Shown here one piece after another: positions 1-13,140 of a DNA stretch of 64,000 bases. Position 1 is the first letter of the stretch. Each line of letters begins with the position of its first letter. The stretch lies in assembly GCA_028023455.1 (NCBI GenBank), contig JAQFVV010012546.1:1259501-1323500 (forward strand). The letters run 5' to 3'. Made by a program: the position numbers and the translations under genes. The stretch is from Epiperipatus broadwayi. Its lineage: Eukaryota; Onychophora; Udeonychophora; Euonychophora; Peripatidae. Under the pieces are notes generated by a model. The model saw nothing but the letters and a program-made list of their open reading frames with translations. It was not told where the DNA came from and ran no database searches.

Positions 1-272
1 TTATTAAAAATTTATGGTTCTGAAGTAATTAATTTATTTAAAAAGTCTTTTAATATTAACACTTTCTGAGAAACAACCATGGATTGATGTACATGGCTTC
101 AAGTCACTTGACAACCATCAGTTTTTACATTACCATAGTGTTTTTATACATATTTTAAAGCTTAAAAAGTATCATAAGATGCTGCCCTCTCTAGAATTAT
201 TTTACAAGTAAAAATCAATAGGCTTTCCTAGATACTGATTGTTTGATTCACATTTTGAATAAAAGAAAAATG
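1..272. other. AT-rich sequence, no feature seen
   Basis: No open frame with recognisable protein similarity, no RNA gene and no clear repeat was found here. Confidence 0.4.
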
Positions 273-722
273 CCTGTCAATAATTTCCACCACTGCAACT
301 TTTTTGTTTTAATTTTCAAAATGAAAATGAATGTTTTAGAGTGTTTAATTATTATTTTTTGTACATATTATAAATTATTTTGATAAAATATGTTGAAAAT
401 ATTATTTTAGAACAATAGTAAGATTTTAGTAAAAAATTCTTTACTTTTACATGAATGTAAATTAAAAAAGAAACCAGTGCTAACAACAGTTTTGACACCT
501 GTCAACAATTTTCATCATCCCAAGCTCTATATTTGATTATCAAACAAAATTGAATGTTTTAGACTATTTTGTTGGTATTTTTTACATATTATAATGTATT
601 TTGATAAAATATACTGAAAATATAATTATTTTAGAAAAATAGTAAGATTTTAGCAAAAAATTCTTTACTTTTACATGAACATAAATTGAAAAAAAAAAGA
701 CGTCCACAGCACTTTCTAATTT
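273..722. repeat. Diverged tandem duplication, about 225-bp period
   Basis: Two successive units share blocks in the same order: CCTGTCAAYAATTT (273 and 498), GAATGTTTTAGA (329 and 552), and a segment around 421 and 647 reading AGATTTTAGYAAAAAATTC. Offsets stay at 223-226 bp, so this is a tandem duplication with substitutions and small indels. No coding potential is seen. Confidence 0.7.
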
Positions 723-864
723 GTTACACACTTTCTTTTTAGGTCTTCTGCTAGCTAATATTTTTATAATATAAATAGAAATTTATTTTTGAAAAAACTT
801 TCATTCACTCATAATATGACAAATTATTAATATACTTTTTACAAACAAAACTAAAACAAATATA

Positions 865-1037
865 TATTTAAATAGCATTAAACTGTTGCACATGCGCTTT
901 GGATTTTAAATATAAAATGAATGAATACTAAACACTTCAACCACATGATAAAGTCTTTGGAACATTTTTGCAACAGTTTAATGCTGTTTAAATATTATAG
1001 TTTATAAAAACCATCACGCTATATAAAATAATTGACT
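865..1037 (-). mobile_element. Foldback (hairpin) retroposon-like element, 13-bp TSD
   Basis: The arms at about 865-889 and 971-995 are inverted copies of a segment containing AGCATTAAACTGTTGC. The element sits between two exact copies of TAAAACAAATATA (852-864 and 1038-1050), read as a 13-bp target-site duplication. The segment 996-1037, read on the minus strand, begins AAGTCA and contains GTGATgg...TTATAA, resembling the leader of the foldback at 31.1 kb. The core has a weak hammerhead-like string, TGATAAAGTCTTTGGAAC. The arms and direct repeat are seen; family membership is inferred. Confidence 0.55.
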
Positions 1038-1050
1038 TAAAACAAATATA

Positions 1051-2291
1051 ATATTAAAAGATGAATATATTTTTACTACTGATTTTGTAATTGACCAATC
1101 AAAAGTTGTAAAACTTTAATTCACTTGGCCAAAAAAACTGTTCAGTTATAAAAAAAAATTTCAGTGAAATAGTTAAAGATGTATGGGATGTACGTGGAAT
1201 TCTGGATAATGTTTAGTTGAAATATGTTGCTATTCTGCAGTTCTTTGCATGTGAGAAGTCTGCTTGTAGAAGTGAAACCATTGATTGTGTTTTAGAGTTT
1301 ATATGTTTTTGGTTAGTCTGGTTGAGTTGTGAACTGGAGATAATTTTGATTATATATATATTTATAATGGTAGATGACTTTTCACTAATTATTAGTAAAA
1401 TGAATTCACACCATTTTCATATATAAATTTACATTTTTGATGTTCAATCTATTTACTTATATTTATAATGACAGCTGAGATTTTATATTTATAATATATA
1501 TTTATAAGATATATATTTAAAATGACCATTGAGATATATGAAAAGCTCTGTTTTTGGTCATGAATAAGCTTATATTTTGTCAGGGTTATTTGAATTAAGT
1601 ATTAATACATTTTTTCATCTAGAAATCACTAGCTAATTTTAATACATAAAAAAAAATATTTGTTTAATGCAGTAATATATTTACACACACATACATATAT
1701 TTTCAGTTGAATTTTTCAATACCAATATAAAAACGCTAAACTCATATAAAAAAAAAGAGAAACATTTGCCACTGCGAACTATTTTTATTCAAATAAGTGT
1801 TACATGATTTGAATTCTATTTATTATTATATCTTCCTCCTTTTTTTTTTTTAGTTGTAAATTATAATAAAATTTTTATTATGGTATACAAAATGGAATGT
1901 TCATTCTGTAGATATTAAAACTAATATTTATTTCTATTATTTAATGAAATATTCAAATTTATATGGAAGTTTCAATGCAAATTGTAGATGAAGTAGATAT
2001 TCGTTTTTTACATGTTTGTTATTTCAGTGTTGTTTTTATATATACATTTACTATGTAACTACAAATTTAAATTCAGAAGAATAAACAGTAGATTCAAATA
2101 TATATATAAGCTTTTGTTCAAAGTGTATAAATGCAGACATATTTAATGGATATCAGTCTTATCACCTTTAATTAATCATAAACATGTACATAAAATGACA
2201 TATATCAAAATAATAACTATAAGTTATTCTGATAAAACATAAAAAATGGCCTTTATATAGATAAGAGCATTAAACTTTATTTACCCATAAA
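1051..2291. other. AT-rich sequence, no feature supported
   Basis: Short open frames occur (for example 1217-1426) but their translations are low-complexity hydrophobic strings with no recognisable domain. Only short AT runs are visible. Confidence 0.4.
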
Positions 2292-2554
<263 letters not shown>

Positions 2555-2794
2555 GTTTCAAAGCAAACCTTTATTGAGTCTAAAAAGTTACAGAGTCATA
2601 TATTGATTTTTTACAAATGAAAAACAAATTACAACTTTCAGTATATAAGTCTTTATCTTTTCTTCATACTTTTTTTTTCTTCTTGTTTTTAAATTTGGTC
2701 TTCTATTTAGTTCAGTTTATGCTTGCATTTTTTTTAAAGTTGGAAAAATGCTGATGTTGAAAATGTCATCATCTATCTTATTGGTCTTTATATT

Positions 2795-3062
2795 TCATAG
2801 ACTGGATCTCTGTTTCAAGTGTGACCATGTGGCTGCAAATATATCTGGTTGAGCTAGGATGCTGTCTCTTTTTCTTAACAGTTCTAGTTTTATTGAATAT
2901 GTTGCTGGGTGGCGTTGAGGGTTATTGGCAAGTGCAAAAGTGCATCTGGTGCACCAGTAGGCATAAAGGCTGTATGTTGCTGCACGAATAGCAGGGTTGT
3001 TGCCTTTTTTAAATGTATTTATTATTTCATCAATTGAAATGATAGCCTTTCTGTATGTGGTA
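2795..3062 (-). pseudogene. LINE ORF2 C-terminal fragment
   Basis: The minus strand from 3062 to a TGA at 2795-2797 is open for about 89 codons without a start codon, so it is missed by ATG-based calling. It reads ...KKGNNPAIRAATYSLYAYW, then WCTRCTFALANN, QRHPATYSIKLELL and ILAQPDIFAATW. The style (a charged loop followed by an ALYAxWCTRN-like segment) is what follows the zinc-binding motif at the end of non-LTR reverse transcriptases. Assignment to LINE rests on recall of that family rather than a search. The 5' side is cut off at an (ATT)n array; the 3' side (2555-2794) looks like untranslated sequence ending in the larger array. It is a dead, 5'-truncated copy. Confidence 0.55.
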
Positions 3063-3063
3063 A

Positions 3064-3976
<913 letters not shown>

Positions 3977-3992
3977 AAATTGACTGCAAATT

Positions 3993-4092
3993 GTCAAGCA
4001 TTGGTGATAGAGAGGTCAGCACAGCTGTCTTACAAGCAGTTGTCCTAGGTTAGTAGGTTCACTTTCCGGCTGATGCTATTACACATGAAAAA
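3993..4092 (+). mobile_element. tRNA-derived SINE, subfamily A, 16-bp TSD
   Basis: A tRNA-like body starts about 3996 (gcattggtg, an A-box-like gatagagaggtcagc, anticodon loop CTTACAA, B-box-like ggttcactttccgg, then ctgatgct) and runs into tattacacatg plus an A tail. Exact 16-bp direct repeats AAATTGACTGCAAATT lie at 3977-3992 and 4093-4108. The A and B boxes are the internal Pol III promoter expected of SINEs. Compared with the copy at 22.8 kb, several box positions have decayed. Confidence 0.88.
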
Positions 4093-4108
4093 AAATTGAC
4101 TGCAAATT

Positions 4109-4867
4109 ATTGTAGATGCTAAAACTTTTATAATTATAAATAAAATTATGTCCTTGCAAAATAATATTATTCTTTCTTAATTTTTTTTTCCAATTCTTTT
4201 AGGACAAATAAATTTACTTTTTAATTTTATAAAGTGGCATACCATAACATTAAAATTTTTATATTTCAATTTTTAATATATAAAATGATGAATAAAAATT
4301 AATATTTTAAATTATGATTAGTGTTCAGACAATAATTTATATTATTTATTTTCCTCATTTTATTAAATATCTTTACAATTGATAAAAATAATATATATTT
4401 AATAAATTTGTTTTAATTTACTAAACAAAGGTATAGAATATATTGTTAATATTTTCATTGTTAGTATTAATAAATATTTTAAAAGTGTAAAAAAAAATCC
4501 CTTCTGTAGAAATCTTAACCTCTAAAGATCACATCCTAAGCTAGAGAATAGATGGACATAGTGTGGTACTATATGAGTAATATATGATAAATAAAATATC
4601 CATAGACCAATAGATAAAGATTATATAGTTTTTTAACATTCATAGAAGCAATTCAACTGGAAGAAAGCTTTTCTGATATAAAATCCTGATTCTGCAAAAA
4701 GGGGGCCAATTCATTGCTACTCACGAAACAATTGAATCTAAAACAACTTTATATAATTGCTCATGTTATGATGGTAAAATAAAAATGATAACAACAATGA
4801 AGAAAAGGAATATGTACTTTTGCAACATATACATAATAGAAATATTTAATGATAAAAAATATTTTAA
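4109..4867. other. AT-rich sequence, possible unclassified repeat at 4500-4760
   Basis: 4500-4760 is less AT-extreme and contains a GCAAAAAGGGGGCC purine tract near 4695. That tract could be an LTR-element polypurine tract, but no partner LTR was found. The rest shows nothing. Confidence 0.3.
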
Positions 4868-5726
<859 letters not shown>

Positions 5727-6127
5727 TTTCTTATATTGTCCATATAAAAAGAATATAAAAATACTTCTTTATGTTGTTATTTTAAAATATAAAAAGTTTA
5801 TTATAAGATATATAAAATATCTATATATACAACAAAAAACATGAAAATAACAAATTTTCAATAAAAAAGCTTTTTTCGATACATATAATTTGTATCCTTT
5901 TCAATATGTCTACTCACGATTACCGTAAAACATACATATAGCGACATCTATTTATAATACAACCAACAAAAAACAATTATTATCATCAATTATTTCATGA
6001 ATACATACAATACAATATAAAAAATATAAAAATATATAAAATATATTCCTTCATTAATTATAGTATATTCATATATACTCAAAAACACACAAAAAACACA
6101 CAAAACATTAAAATATTAACATCCTTC

Positions 6128-6625
6128 TTATTTATCTATCCAATCATCTAATTTTAGCCAATTATTAGTCAAATTAATTGAACCCTTATAAATGTTCATA
6201 CAATTATTACTATTATTTTTAATATAACTAGTTTCATATACTTTTCGCCTATTAACATTTTTCAAGTAATTTAATGCTAGTATATTTTTAGTACAATCTA
6301 TTTTATGACCATATTCTAAATAATATATAAACAAAGCAGATTTATCATCTCTCCTATTTATTGCAGTGTTATGTTCTTTAGCTCGTATTTCTAATTGTTT
6401 ACTTGTATGTCCATAGTATACTCTTTTACAAATTCCTCATATAATTTTATAAACCATACCTTTCTTATATTTTAAATCATCTAATATTTTATAGTTACCT
6501 ATTAATTTATCTAAATCTTTACTGTTTGCCCAACCTATATTTGTATCTTTTTTACTATTTACATAATTTTTTAATAATGCATTATATATTTTAGGATGAT
6601 ATGAAATTTTTATCTATTTATTATT
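6128..6625 (-). pseudogene. PLE GIY-YIG endonuclease fragment, left arm
   Basis: This is the inverted copy of the 3' half of the ORF at 6711-7256, ending at 6128. Its last 68 codons match the right arm at all but about two positions (LFIHYLEYGHK becomes MFIYYLEYGHK). Reading is broken by TGT to TGA at 6437-6439 (minus strand), which removes the first Cys of the ICGIC motif. The copy continues to about 6625, where homology with the other arm ends. The nonsense base shows the arms have diverged since duplication and are not simple copies from a read artefact. Confidence 0.8.
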
Positions 6626-6710
6626 ATATAATACATATGGAAATATAGCTAAATTACATAAAGAGCAATTTAAAAATTAATATATTAAGTATGGTTATAA
6701 AAGTAAATGT

Positions 6711-7256
6711 ATGGATAATATTTTTTATAAAAATAAATATAATAGAAATAACAAATCTGATAATAAATGGATAAAAATTTCATATCATCCTAAAATATAT
6801 AATGCATTATTAAAAAATTATGTAAATAGTAAAAAAGATACAAATATAGGTTGGGCAAACAGTAAAGATTTAGATAAATTAATAGGTAACTATAAAATAT
6901 TAGATGATTTAAAATATAAGAAAGGTATGGTTTATAAAATTATATGTGGAATTTGTAAAAGAGTATACTATGGACATACAAGTAAACAATTAGAAATAAG
7001 AGCTAAAGAACATAACGCTGCAATAAATAGGAGAGATGATAAATCTGCTTTGTTTATACATTATTTAGAATATGGTCATAAAATAGATTGTACTAAAAAT
7101 ATACTAGCATTAAATTACTTGAAAAATGTTAATAGGCGAAAAGTATATGAAACTAGTTATATTAAAAATAATAGTAATAATTGTATGAACATTTATAAGG
7201 GTTCAATTAATTTGACTAATAATTGGCTAAAATTAGATGATTGGATAGATAAATAA
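6711..7256 (+). CDS. Penelope-like element ORF, GIY-YIG endonuclease C-terminus
   Basis: 181 codons. The frame is open back to 6681 (stop TAA at 6678-6680), and the first ATG is 6711, within the spacer of the palindrome. No reverse transcriptase core remains, so this is the C-terminal part of a PLE polyprotein. The GIY-YIG nuclease starts near residue 74: MVYKIICGICKRVYYGHTSK, then LEIRAKEHNAAIN with the expected Arg and basic EH segment, and YLEYGHKIDC further on. In PLEs this domain nicks DNA during target-primed insertion. Residues 1-70 are Asn/Lys-rich and include KWIKISYHPKIYNALL. Codon use is extremely AT-biased. No host function is implied. Truncated, so probably non-functional although uninterrupted. 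Confidence 0.8.
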   Translation: MDNIFYKNKYNRNNKSDNKWIKISYHPKIYNALLKNYVNSKKDTNIGWANSKDLDKLIGNYKILDDLKYKKGMVYKIICGICKRVYYGHTSKQLEIRAKEHNAAINRRDDKSALFIHYLEYGHKIDCTKNILALNYLKNVNRRKVYETSYIKNNSNNCMNIYKGSINLTNNWLKLDDWIDK

Positions 7257-7485
7257 GAAGGATGTTAATATTTTAATGTTTTGTGTGTTTTTTTGTGTGT
7301 TTTTGAGTATATATGAATATACTATAATTAATGAAGGAATATATTTTATATATTTTTATATTTTTTATTTTTTATATTGTATTGTATGTATTCATGAAAT
7401 AATTGATGATAATAATTGTTTTTTGTTGGTTGTATTATAAATAGATGTCGCTATATGTATGTTTTACGGTAATCGTGAGTAGACA

Positions 7486-7530
7486 TATTGAAAAGGATAC
7501 AAATTATATGTATCGAAAAAAGCTTTTTTA
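7486..7530 (+). ncRNA. Hammerhead-like motif in PLE 3' region (right arm)
   Basis: Downstream of the PLE ORF the sequence reads TTGAAAAG, stem GATAC, loop, stem GTATC, then GAAA followed by a self-complementary AAAAAGCTTTTT. The order (core strand, stem II, GAAA, short stem III) follows hammerhead ribozymes known from Penelope-like elements, but the CUGAUGA core is degenerate (TTGAAAA). The same motif lies inverted at 5861-5908 in the left arm. Likely a decayed or divergent copy; no cleavage claim is made. Confidence 0.3.
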
Positions 7531-7622
7531 TTGAAAATTTGTTATTTTCATGTTTTTGTTGTATATATAGATATTTTATATATCTTATAATAAACTTTTT
7601 ATTTTTTATTTTTCTTATATTG

Positions 7623-8828
7623 CTGATTAAAAAAATAAGTATTTTTTTTTTTTTACAATTTGATCGTATTTTTGTTTATAAATTTTTTTTTTGAAGGTCT
7701 AAAACTCATTTTTTTTGGAAATTATTACGTATAAATACAAAAATTTTGAGTTATTTCTGTTATATAAGACAATAGAAAAAAAACATATACATAAAAAAAA
7801 AAGATTAAAAATCCATCCACTTTATCTCATACAACCAATACATATGAACGCGTGATGGCTGAAGGGAGTTTGAAAGTCTGTATTCAAATCCCCTATATTA
7901 TGTCTAGACTTCAAGTATACAAAATATACTTATATTTAAAATATTAAGATTACAAAGATATATTCTGTCAATAATCTGAGATATAGATTAAAGAAAACCA
8001 AACTGGGCTTAGGCTTTTCCATAATTACAAATCTTTATTATGCAACGGTCATAATATTTTTAAATAAAAATGATTAAATATTTACATATCATAATAAAAT
8101 AAGAACAGGGCTTATTTATATTACAATTATAATTACGACCTATGTGACTATTCGAATCTTTTATCATAGAACATTTATTAATAAATATAGTAAATTCTCT
8201 GTCTAAATTATATCGGAAATTTCTAAGCAATAAAGTACTTAAGCCAAGACGCATTTGTTTATATACCAGTGGTTTCTAATTGTTTACTGACCAACAAAAA
8301 TATATGTGAATATTTTTTCCCAGTACCCTATTTTCATCATATATTTATCTATCAAATCATTATAAAAGTTGTTTCTCATTAAATAAAAAAACAACAACAT
8401 GAGTTATATTTTATTTGGCATCTATTCAGTAAGGCCTAAAGTTAAAAAATTAAAAATTAATTAATTCTGCAATAAGATGAATGATTTTTTTTAAAAAAAT
8501 ATTTTTTATTACTTTGACATCATCAAAGCTATCATAATAGTAAGTACTTAAGTTAATCGTATGTTAATAAAAAATATTTCAGAAATAGAATTTTAAAATA
8601 ATCAAAACATGCACATGAAATTATTTATAAAAAAATTATTTAAAGCTGAATACAATAAAATAATGTTTTTTGACATATAAAAGAAAAAAAAAAAATGAAG
8701 TAATTAATGAGACAGCAGCAAAAATATCTGAAATATTTGTTTTCCTGATGCATTAATTATTTTAAGTTTTGGGAATTCTTTTTTTTACTATCCTATTGAC
8801 AATATAACTTTTTCTTCTTGTTTTTTCA
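7623..8828. other. AT-rich sequence, no feature supported
   Basis: The minus-strand frame at 8060-8254 (64 codons) has no recognisable motif. Nothing else is supported. Confidence 0.35.
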
Positions 8829-8895
8829 TCTTCTTCCTCCTCCTTCTCCTCCTCCTCTTCTTCTTCTTTTTCTTCTTCTTCTTCTTCTTCTTCTT
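8829..8895. repeat. Polypyrimidine (CTT/CTC)n tract
   Basis: A run of about 67 pyrimidines, irregular TCC/CTC/CTT changing to CTT repeats, immediately followed by ATT-type repeats. Such purine/pyrimidine asymmetry can form triplex DNA in vitro. Confidence 0.85.
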
Positions 8896-11056
8896 ATTAT
8901 TATTATCATTATTATTATTATATTTTATATTATTTATAAATAAATGCTCACATATCATCATCATCATTATTATAAAAGGACAATCTTAAAGATTATCTTA
9001 AGGCCTCATATTTATTATGCTATGTAAATAAATACTTTTTTATATTAATTAATAAATGAAGATTTATTTTTCTAATATTTATGTATTATAACATTATATT
9101 TGAGAGATATAAAACAAATTATTTATGAATTATCTGCAGAACAATATTATTGCTCTAAATATTTGTTTGTTACATAGTTAATTCTTAATTTTTATTTAAC
9201 CTTCCACTATCCATTATTTACATCTATCTGTCATTAATGTGTTTAAGATCATCATATTTATAGATCATCTTATAATTTATTTTTATTCTAATATCCATAT
9301 ATTTAAAGCTACATAATAGCAATATTAATATATAAAATAAAAAGTTTGTTTATAATAAATTGTAGAGTATTTTTTGGATTCTAAAATTATTAAAGTGCAG
9401 ACATACCTTTGTCAAGTATTTTCAGTAGTTACTGTTGTTTTCTAGAATATTTTTTTGATATTATGCCTAAAAAATAGATTTAAAAAATCTAGTATGTTAA
9501 CACAGTTAAAATTCACAATTAATATCTGACCGATCAGAAATCATTATTTTTTTCTAATGATGTTTGTCATGTTAACTAACACACAAATATTTGCCTACAA
9601 TAATTAACTACATTTCATTTAAGTCCGATTAAACTGCTTTTTTAGAGAATTCTGAAGAACCAAAAATATTCACAGAAACATATGTAGAAAAATTAATTGG
9701 CACAAAGTCAATTAAACATTTACATTAGTTTATTTAGATAGATTGAACATTAAATTATCACAACTGGAAAAACAACTCAAATAGAATTTTAAATTTAAAA
9801 AAGACACATATAGTGTTTTTAATCTTCCCACAAATTTTGGAAATTCAAAATGTACTTCATAGTAGAATGTTTAAATTTATAAAACAATATTTGGACAAAC
9901 TTAATGAATATAGATATCAAATTTGACTTCATAAAAGCGGAATACTAAAACATAAATATTTTTGGTTATTATTATTTTAATGTGATGAATATGTCATTGC
10001 AATTAGATAACTTAACTAGAATATTCATCAGGAATATGAAGTTATTAATATGTTAGAGCTAATTAGAATTAAAGAATTAATCATTTACTTAGAATTCTAA
10101 ATATTTAACCTAGCAAAATTAATTCTCAATAGTTATAAAAAAAAACATGAAAATGTCTTCATATTGAGATCACAATCATCATAAGCTAAATCATCATAAG
10201 CTATATATATATAAATATATTGTCAAAGATGACTGTACTATTTTTAACAAATATTAGATAAAACAGTAATGACAATTTAATGGGAGAAAAAATCTGCTGT
10301 AGGCACACCTTTTCTCAACTTCATCATTATTATCATAAGTATTTTATCTTTTTATAAAGGTTTAATTTAACACTATTTGCTAGAACATCATATGATCTCC
10401 TTAGAAACAAGTCATTGGACTTTTTTTTATTTGTAGAAAAACGTAAATAATTATTTTTTATTTCACATCTCTAAACATTTAAAATATATAATGTTTTTTT
10501 TTATTAAAACTGCATTCTTTTGAATAATAACTGAGTTATGTAATTTAAAGAAAATTATTAAAAAATATATTCTTTTTATTTTTGCAATACTTACACAAGA
10601 AAATTACTTTTTTTCTGAAATATAATAGAATTTGTAAATAATAATACTTTTTTTATTCAGAGATTTACAATATTTGCATAATAAAAAATGTAAATAAAAT
10701 GTTTATTATTTCCCATATTGCTTCAGCCAAGATGGCTTTATTAAATGAAACAAATTTTCAATGCACTTAAAATAAAAATTAGCATAACTTCATCAGCAAA
10801 ATAATAATAATAAAATGAAAACATAAATGATAATTTTTAAAAAAAATAAATGAAGAAAAAAGGAAATAAAATAGACACTTTAATTGCAGTATGGATTACT
10901 TTATATATAAAAGTTTTTTTTTTTGAAACCCATTTGTGATTTCTTTCTGGAAATTAACAAAATAAATTAATTTTATGTAATTATTATTGTTTCCTATGTA
11001 ATAATATTTTATAATATTATTTGTTCACTATTTTATCAATTTTATTTTAGAAAAAT
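8896..11056. other. AT-rich sequence, no feature supported
   Basis: Only scattered short AT and AAT runs. No domain, RNA gene or repeat was recognised. Confidence 0.4.
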
Positions 11057-11070
11057 ATGTAATAAGATTA

Positions 11071-11412
11071 TAAACAATGAGGACTGTCAATTCCTCAACA
11101 AGCTTTGTGACAAATGCTTAGCCAGAGAAAGCATTTTAAATATGCCTGTTAGGACCCCCGAAACCCCTGTTCATGGTTTTGTGCTTTGGAACTCCCAGAG
11201 AGGTGCCAGGGTAGGTTCAGACACCTCTCTGAGGAGTGCCAAAACATGAAACCATGGTCAGGGGTTTGAGGGGGAGGTTCTGACAGGGATATTTTAAATG
11301 CTTTCTCTGGCTAAGAATTTATCACAAAGCTTGGTCAGAAATTGGAAATCCTCATTGTTTATAACTTACAAGCTTAAGAGAAAAGGGTCATGTGATCTAT
11401 GACTCTATTTTG
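11071..11412 (-). mobile_element. Foldback element, near-complete hairpin, 14-bp TSD
   Basis: The left arm from 11071 to about 11202 and the right arm (about 11220-11362) form a near-continuous hairpin with a loop of under 20 nt around 11210. Matched segments include AACAATGAGGA, ACAAGCTTTGTGA, TTAGCCAGAGAAAGCAT and CAGAGAGGTG. The right side carries a leader (11363-11412) absent on the left. On the minus strand it reads GAGTCATAGATCACATGACC and TCTTAAGCTTGTAAG. ATGTAATAAGATTA occurs at 11057-11070 and 11413-11426, an exact 14-bp direct repeat. The internal part is much richer in G+C than its surroundings. No protein is encoded. Confidence 0.75.
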
Positions 11413-12148
11413 ATGTAATAAGATTAATTTCTTTTTTCATTATTACATTCTACCAATGGCAAGGGTTGTATCTAATATTAGAACCAAATTCATATTTGAG
11501 AGAAATAAAAGTTTGTAGAATATTGAAAAATCATTCAATGGACATATTCTATGAGTATTCACTCTTAAACAAATAATTATAGTTTATAACACACAATCTT
11601 TGGAATGCACGTCGTATATTCCTTCACAATTGTACTAGCATTAAAAATTTTATAAAGTTTATGAATATTTTCCTTAAAAGTAAATTAATATTTATAATTT
11701 TGTTTTACTTTTCATTATCATTTTGTTTGTGATTTTTTCTTTTTTTTACATCTGCTTTATTATGGGCAATATTTTATGAGGGTCACTACTGGAAAACTGT
11801 TAGTGTTCTTGGTTTGTAGGATACAAAGTGTTAGACTCCATTGGTGAATGCCTTTTTAAGTTTTATATTTTTATTTCTTGTGAAATAATTTTGACAAATA
11901 AACATAAGAATGACTTTAATTCAATTGTATTAATATATTTGACTCCTCTTAAAAAGAATGTTAATTATCTTGAAACCTGAGGTATTACTGATTTGGTATG
12001 AGTGTTATTATTCTTTTATATAAAAGTAATTTATGATGACCTTCTCTCATATAGAACAAAATAATATTTAAAATGCCATATTTTTTTTGCTTATTGTATC
12101 TATTAAATAGAATAATAAGATATTAAAAAACTGTATAAAAATAATATA

Positions 12149-12455
12149 TAGGGTATATAAGCAATCCATCCTCAGATTTTCAATTGGATGCACAATTGAA
12201 GAGTTGGAGTGTGGAGTAGATTGAAACCTGTCGATTAAAGTATGAAAATTGACTATCTTAATAGATATCTGAGCACTTATAGCATATATGTGTGGAGATG
12301 GTAATCTGGACGAACTGATGATTGCTGGTTTAGCATGAAATACATATATTAGTGATTATTTATCTTTTCAACATATATGAGTTCAAGTGTATTAGTGTTA
12401 TGAGATAGAGTGGAGAGTGGTGGGTCATGTGAAAATCTGTGCTCATATACCCTAT
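12149..12455 (+). mobile_element. MITE-like repeat with AGGGTATATAAGC termini
   Basis: About 307 bp with inverted ends (TAGGGTATATAAGC at 12149 and its near complement GCTCATATACCCTA ending at 12454). A second copy lies inverted at 63870-64000: its minus strand matches 12328-12452 closely, including TGGTTTAGCATGAAATAC and GATAGAGTGGAGAGTG. Flanks are TA-rich, so a short TSD such as TATA cannot be proved. The segment 12305-12355 contains a hammerhead-like string, described as a finding. Confidence 0.6.
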
Positions 12456-12959
12456 ATAAGCCTGTGTTTCAGTTATAAAAATAATAAAATATATTGATAA
12501 GATGCATATTTTTATAAAGATTATTTAATGAGAATTAATAAAACTTGGTACAGTTTTTAGTTAAAATCGGAGATATAAATAAATAGTAGATGAAAAATAT
12601 TATACATACCTCTAGCACTTCAGGTTTTTTAAATAACTAGTTAAAAATACTTTTTATATTAACAACTCAAATTTTATAGAAAAATACATTTGATGTATAT
12701 AGATTTTTTCAAAATATTCTCTATAACAAATGTAAATTATTACTAAATGTGAAACATTTAGTTTTCTCATTTTTTGTCAAATAATATAAATGGTAAATAA
12801 ATAATATCACAAAGATATTTAAAAAAAAAAACTATTTGAGTGTTTCTAGAAAATTAAAACTGATGGTTAATTATTATTGTCTTTTGGCTAGGATTTGATA
12901 AACCTTTTTTAATATTCTGGGTACAAAAGTAAAAAAAAAAGACTGTGGACATTAAATAG

Positions 12960-13140
12960 TCAAAATAAAAGTCATAGATCAATTCATAGATCACAGATCA
13001 CATGACCCTATCTCTTAAGCTTGTAAGTTATAAACAGTGAGGATTGCCAATTCCTCTACAAGCTTTATGATAAATGCTTAGCCAGAACCAGCACTTAAAA
13101 TATCTCTGTCAGGAACCCCTCCCCAAACCCCTGACCATTA
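12960..13140 (+). mobile_element. Half copy of the foldback family
   Basis: Leader AAAGTCATAGATCA (with a short internal duplication), then GATCACATGACCCTATCTC, TTAAGCTTGTAAGTTATAAA and the first arm (GTGAGGATTGCCAATTCCTC, GATAAATGCTTAGCC, CCCCTGACC) in the same order as the minus strand of 11071-11412. The second arm is missing: the copy stops near the point where the loop would start. Confidence 0.7.

Larger units (their letters stand above)
5739..7610. mobile_element. Palindromic Penelope-like element, 12-bp TSD
   Basis: Two long inverted arms, about 5791-6625 and 6757-7600, surround a spacer of roughly 130 bp. The arms are nearly identical by eye, with a few substitutions, a 7-bp indel and a 1-bp indel in a T run. 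Each arm carries the same PLE ORF 3' half pointing outward plus its 3' untranslated region. TTTCTTATATTG occurs exactly at 5727-5738 and 7611-7622, giving a candidate 12-bp TSD around the whole structure. The left side carries about 50 extra bp (5739-5790) with no counterpart on the right. Inverted dimeric copies are known for Penelope-like elements; the TSD reading is inference. Confidence 0.8.
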
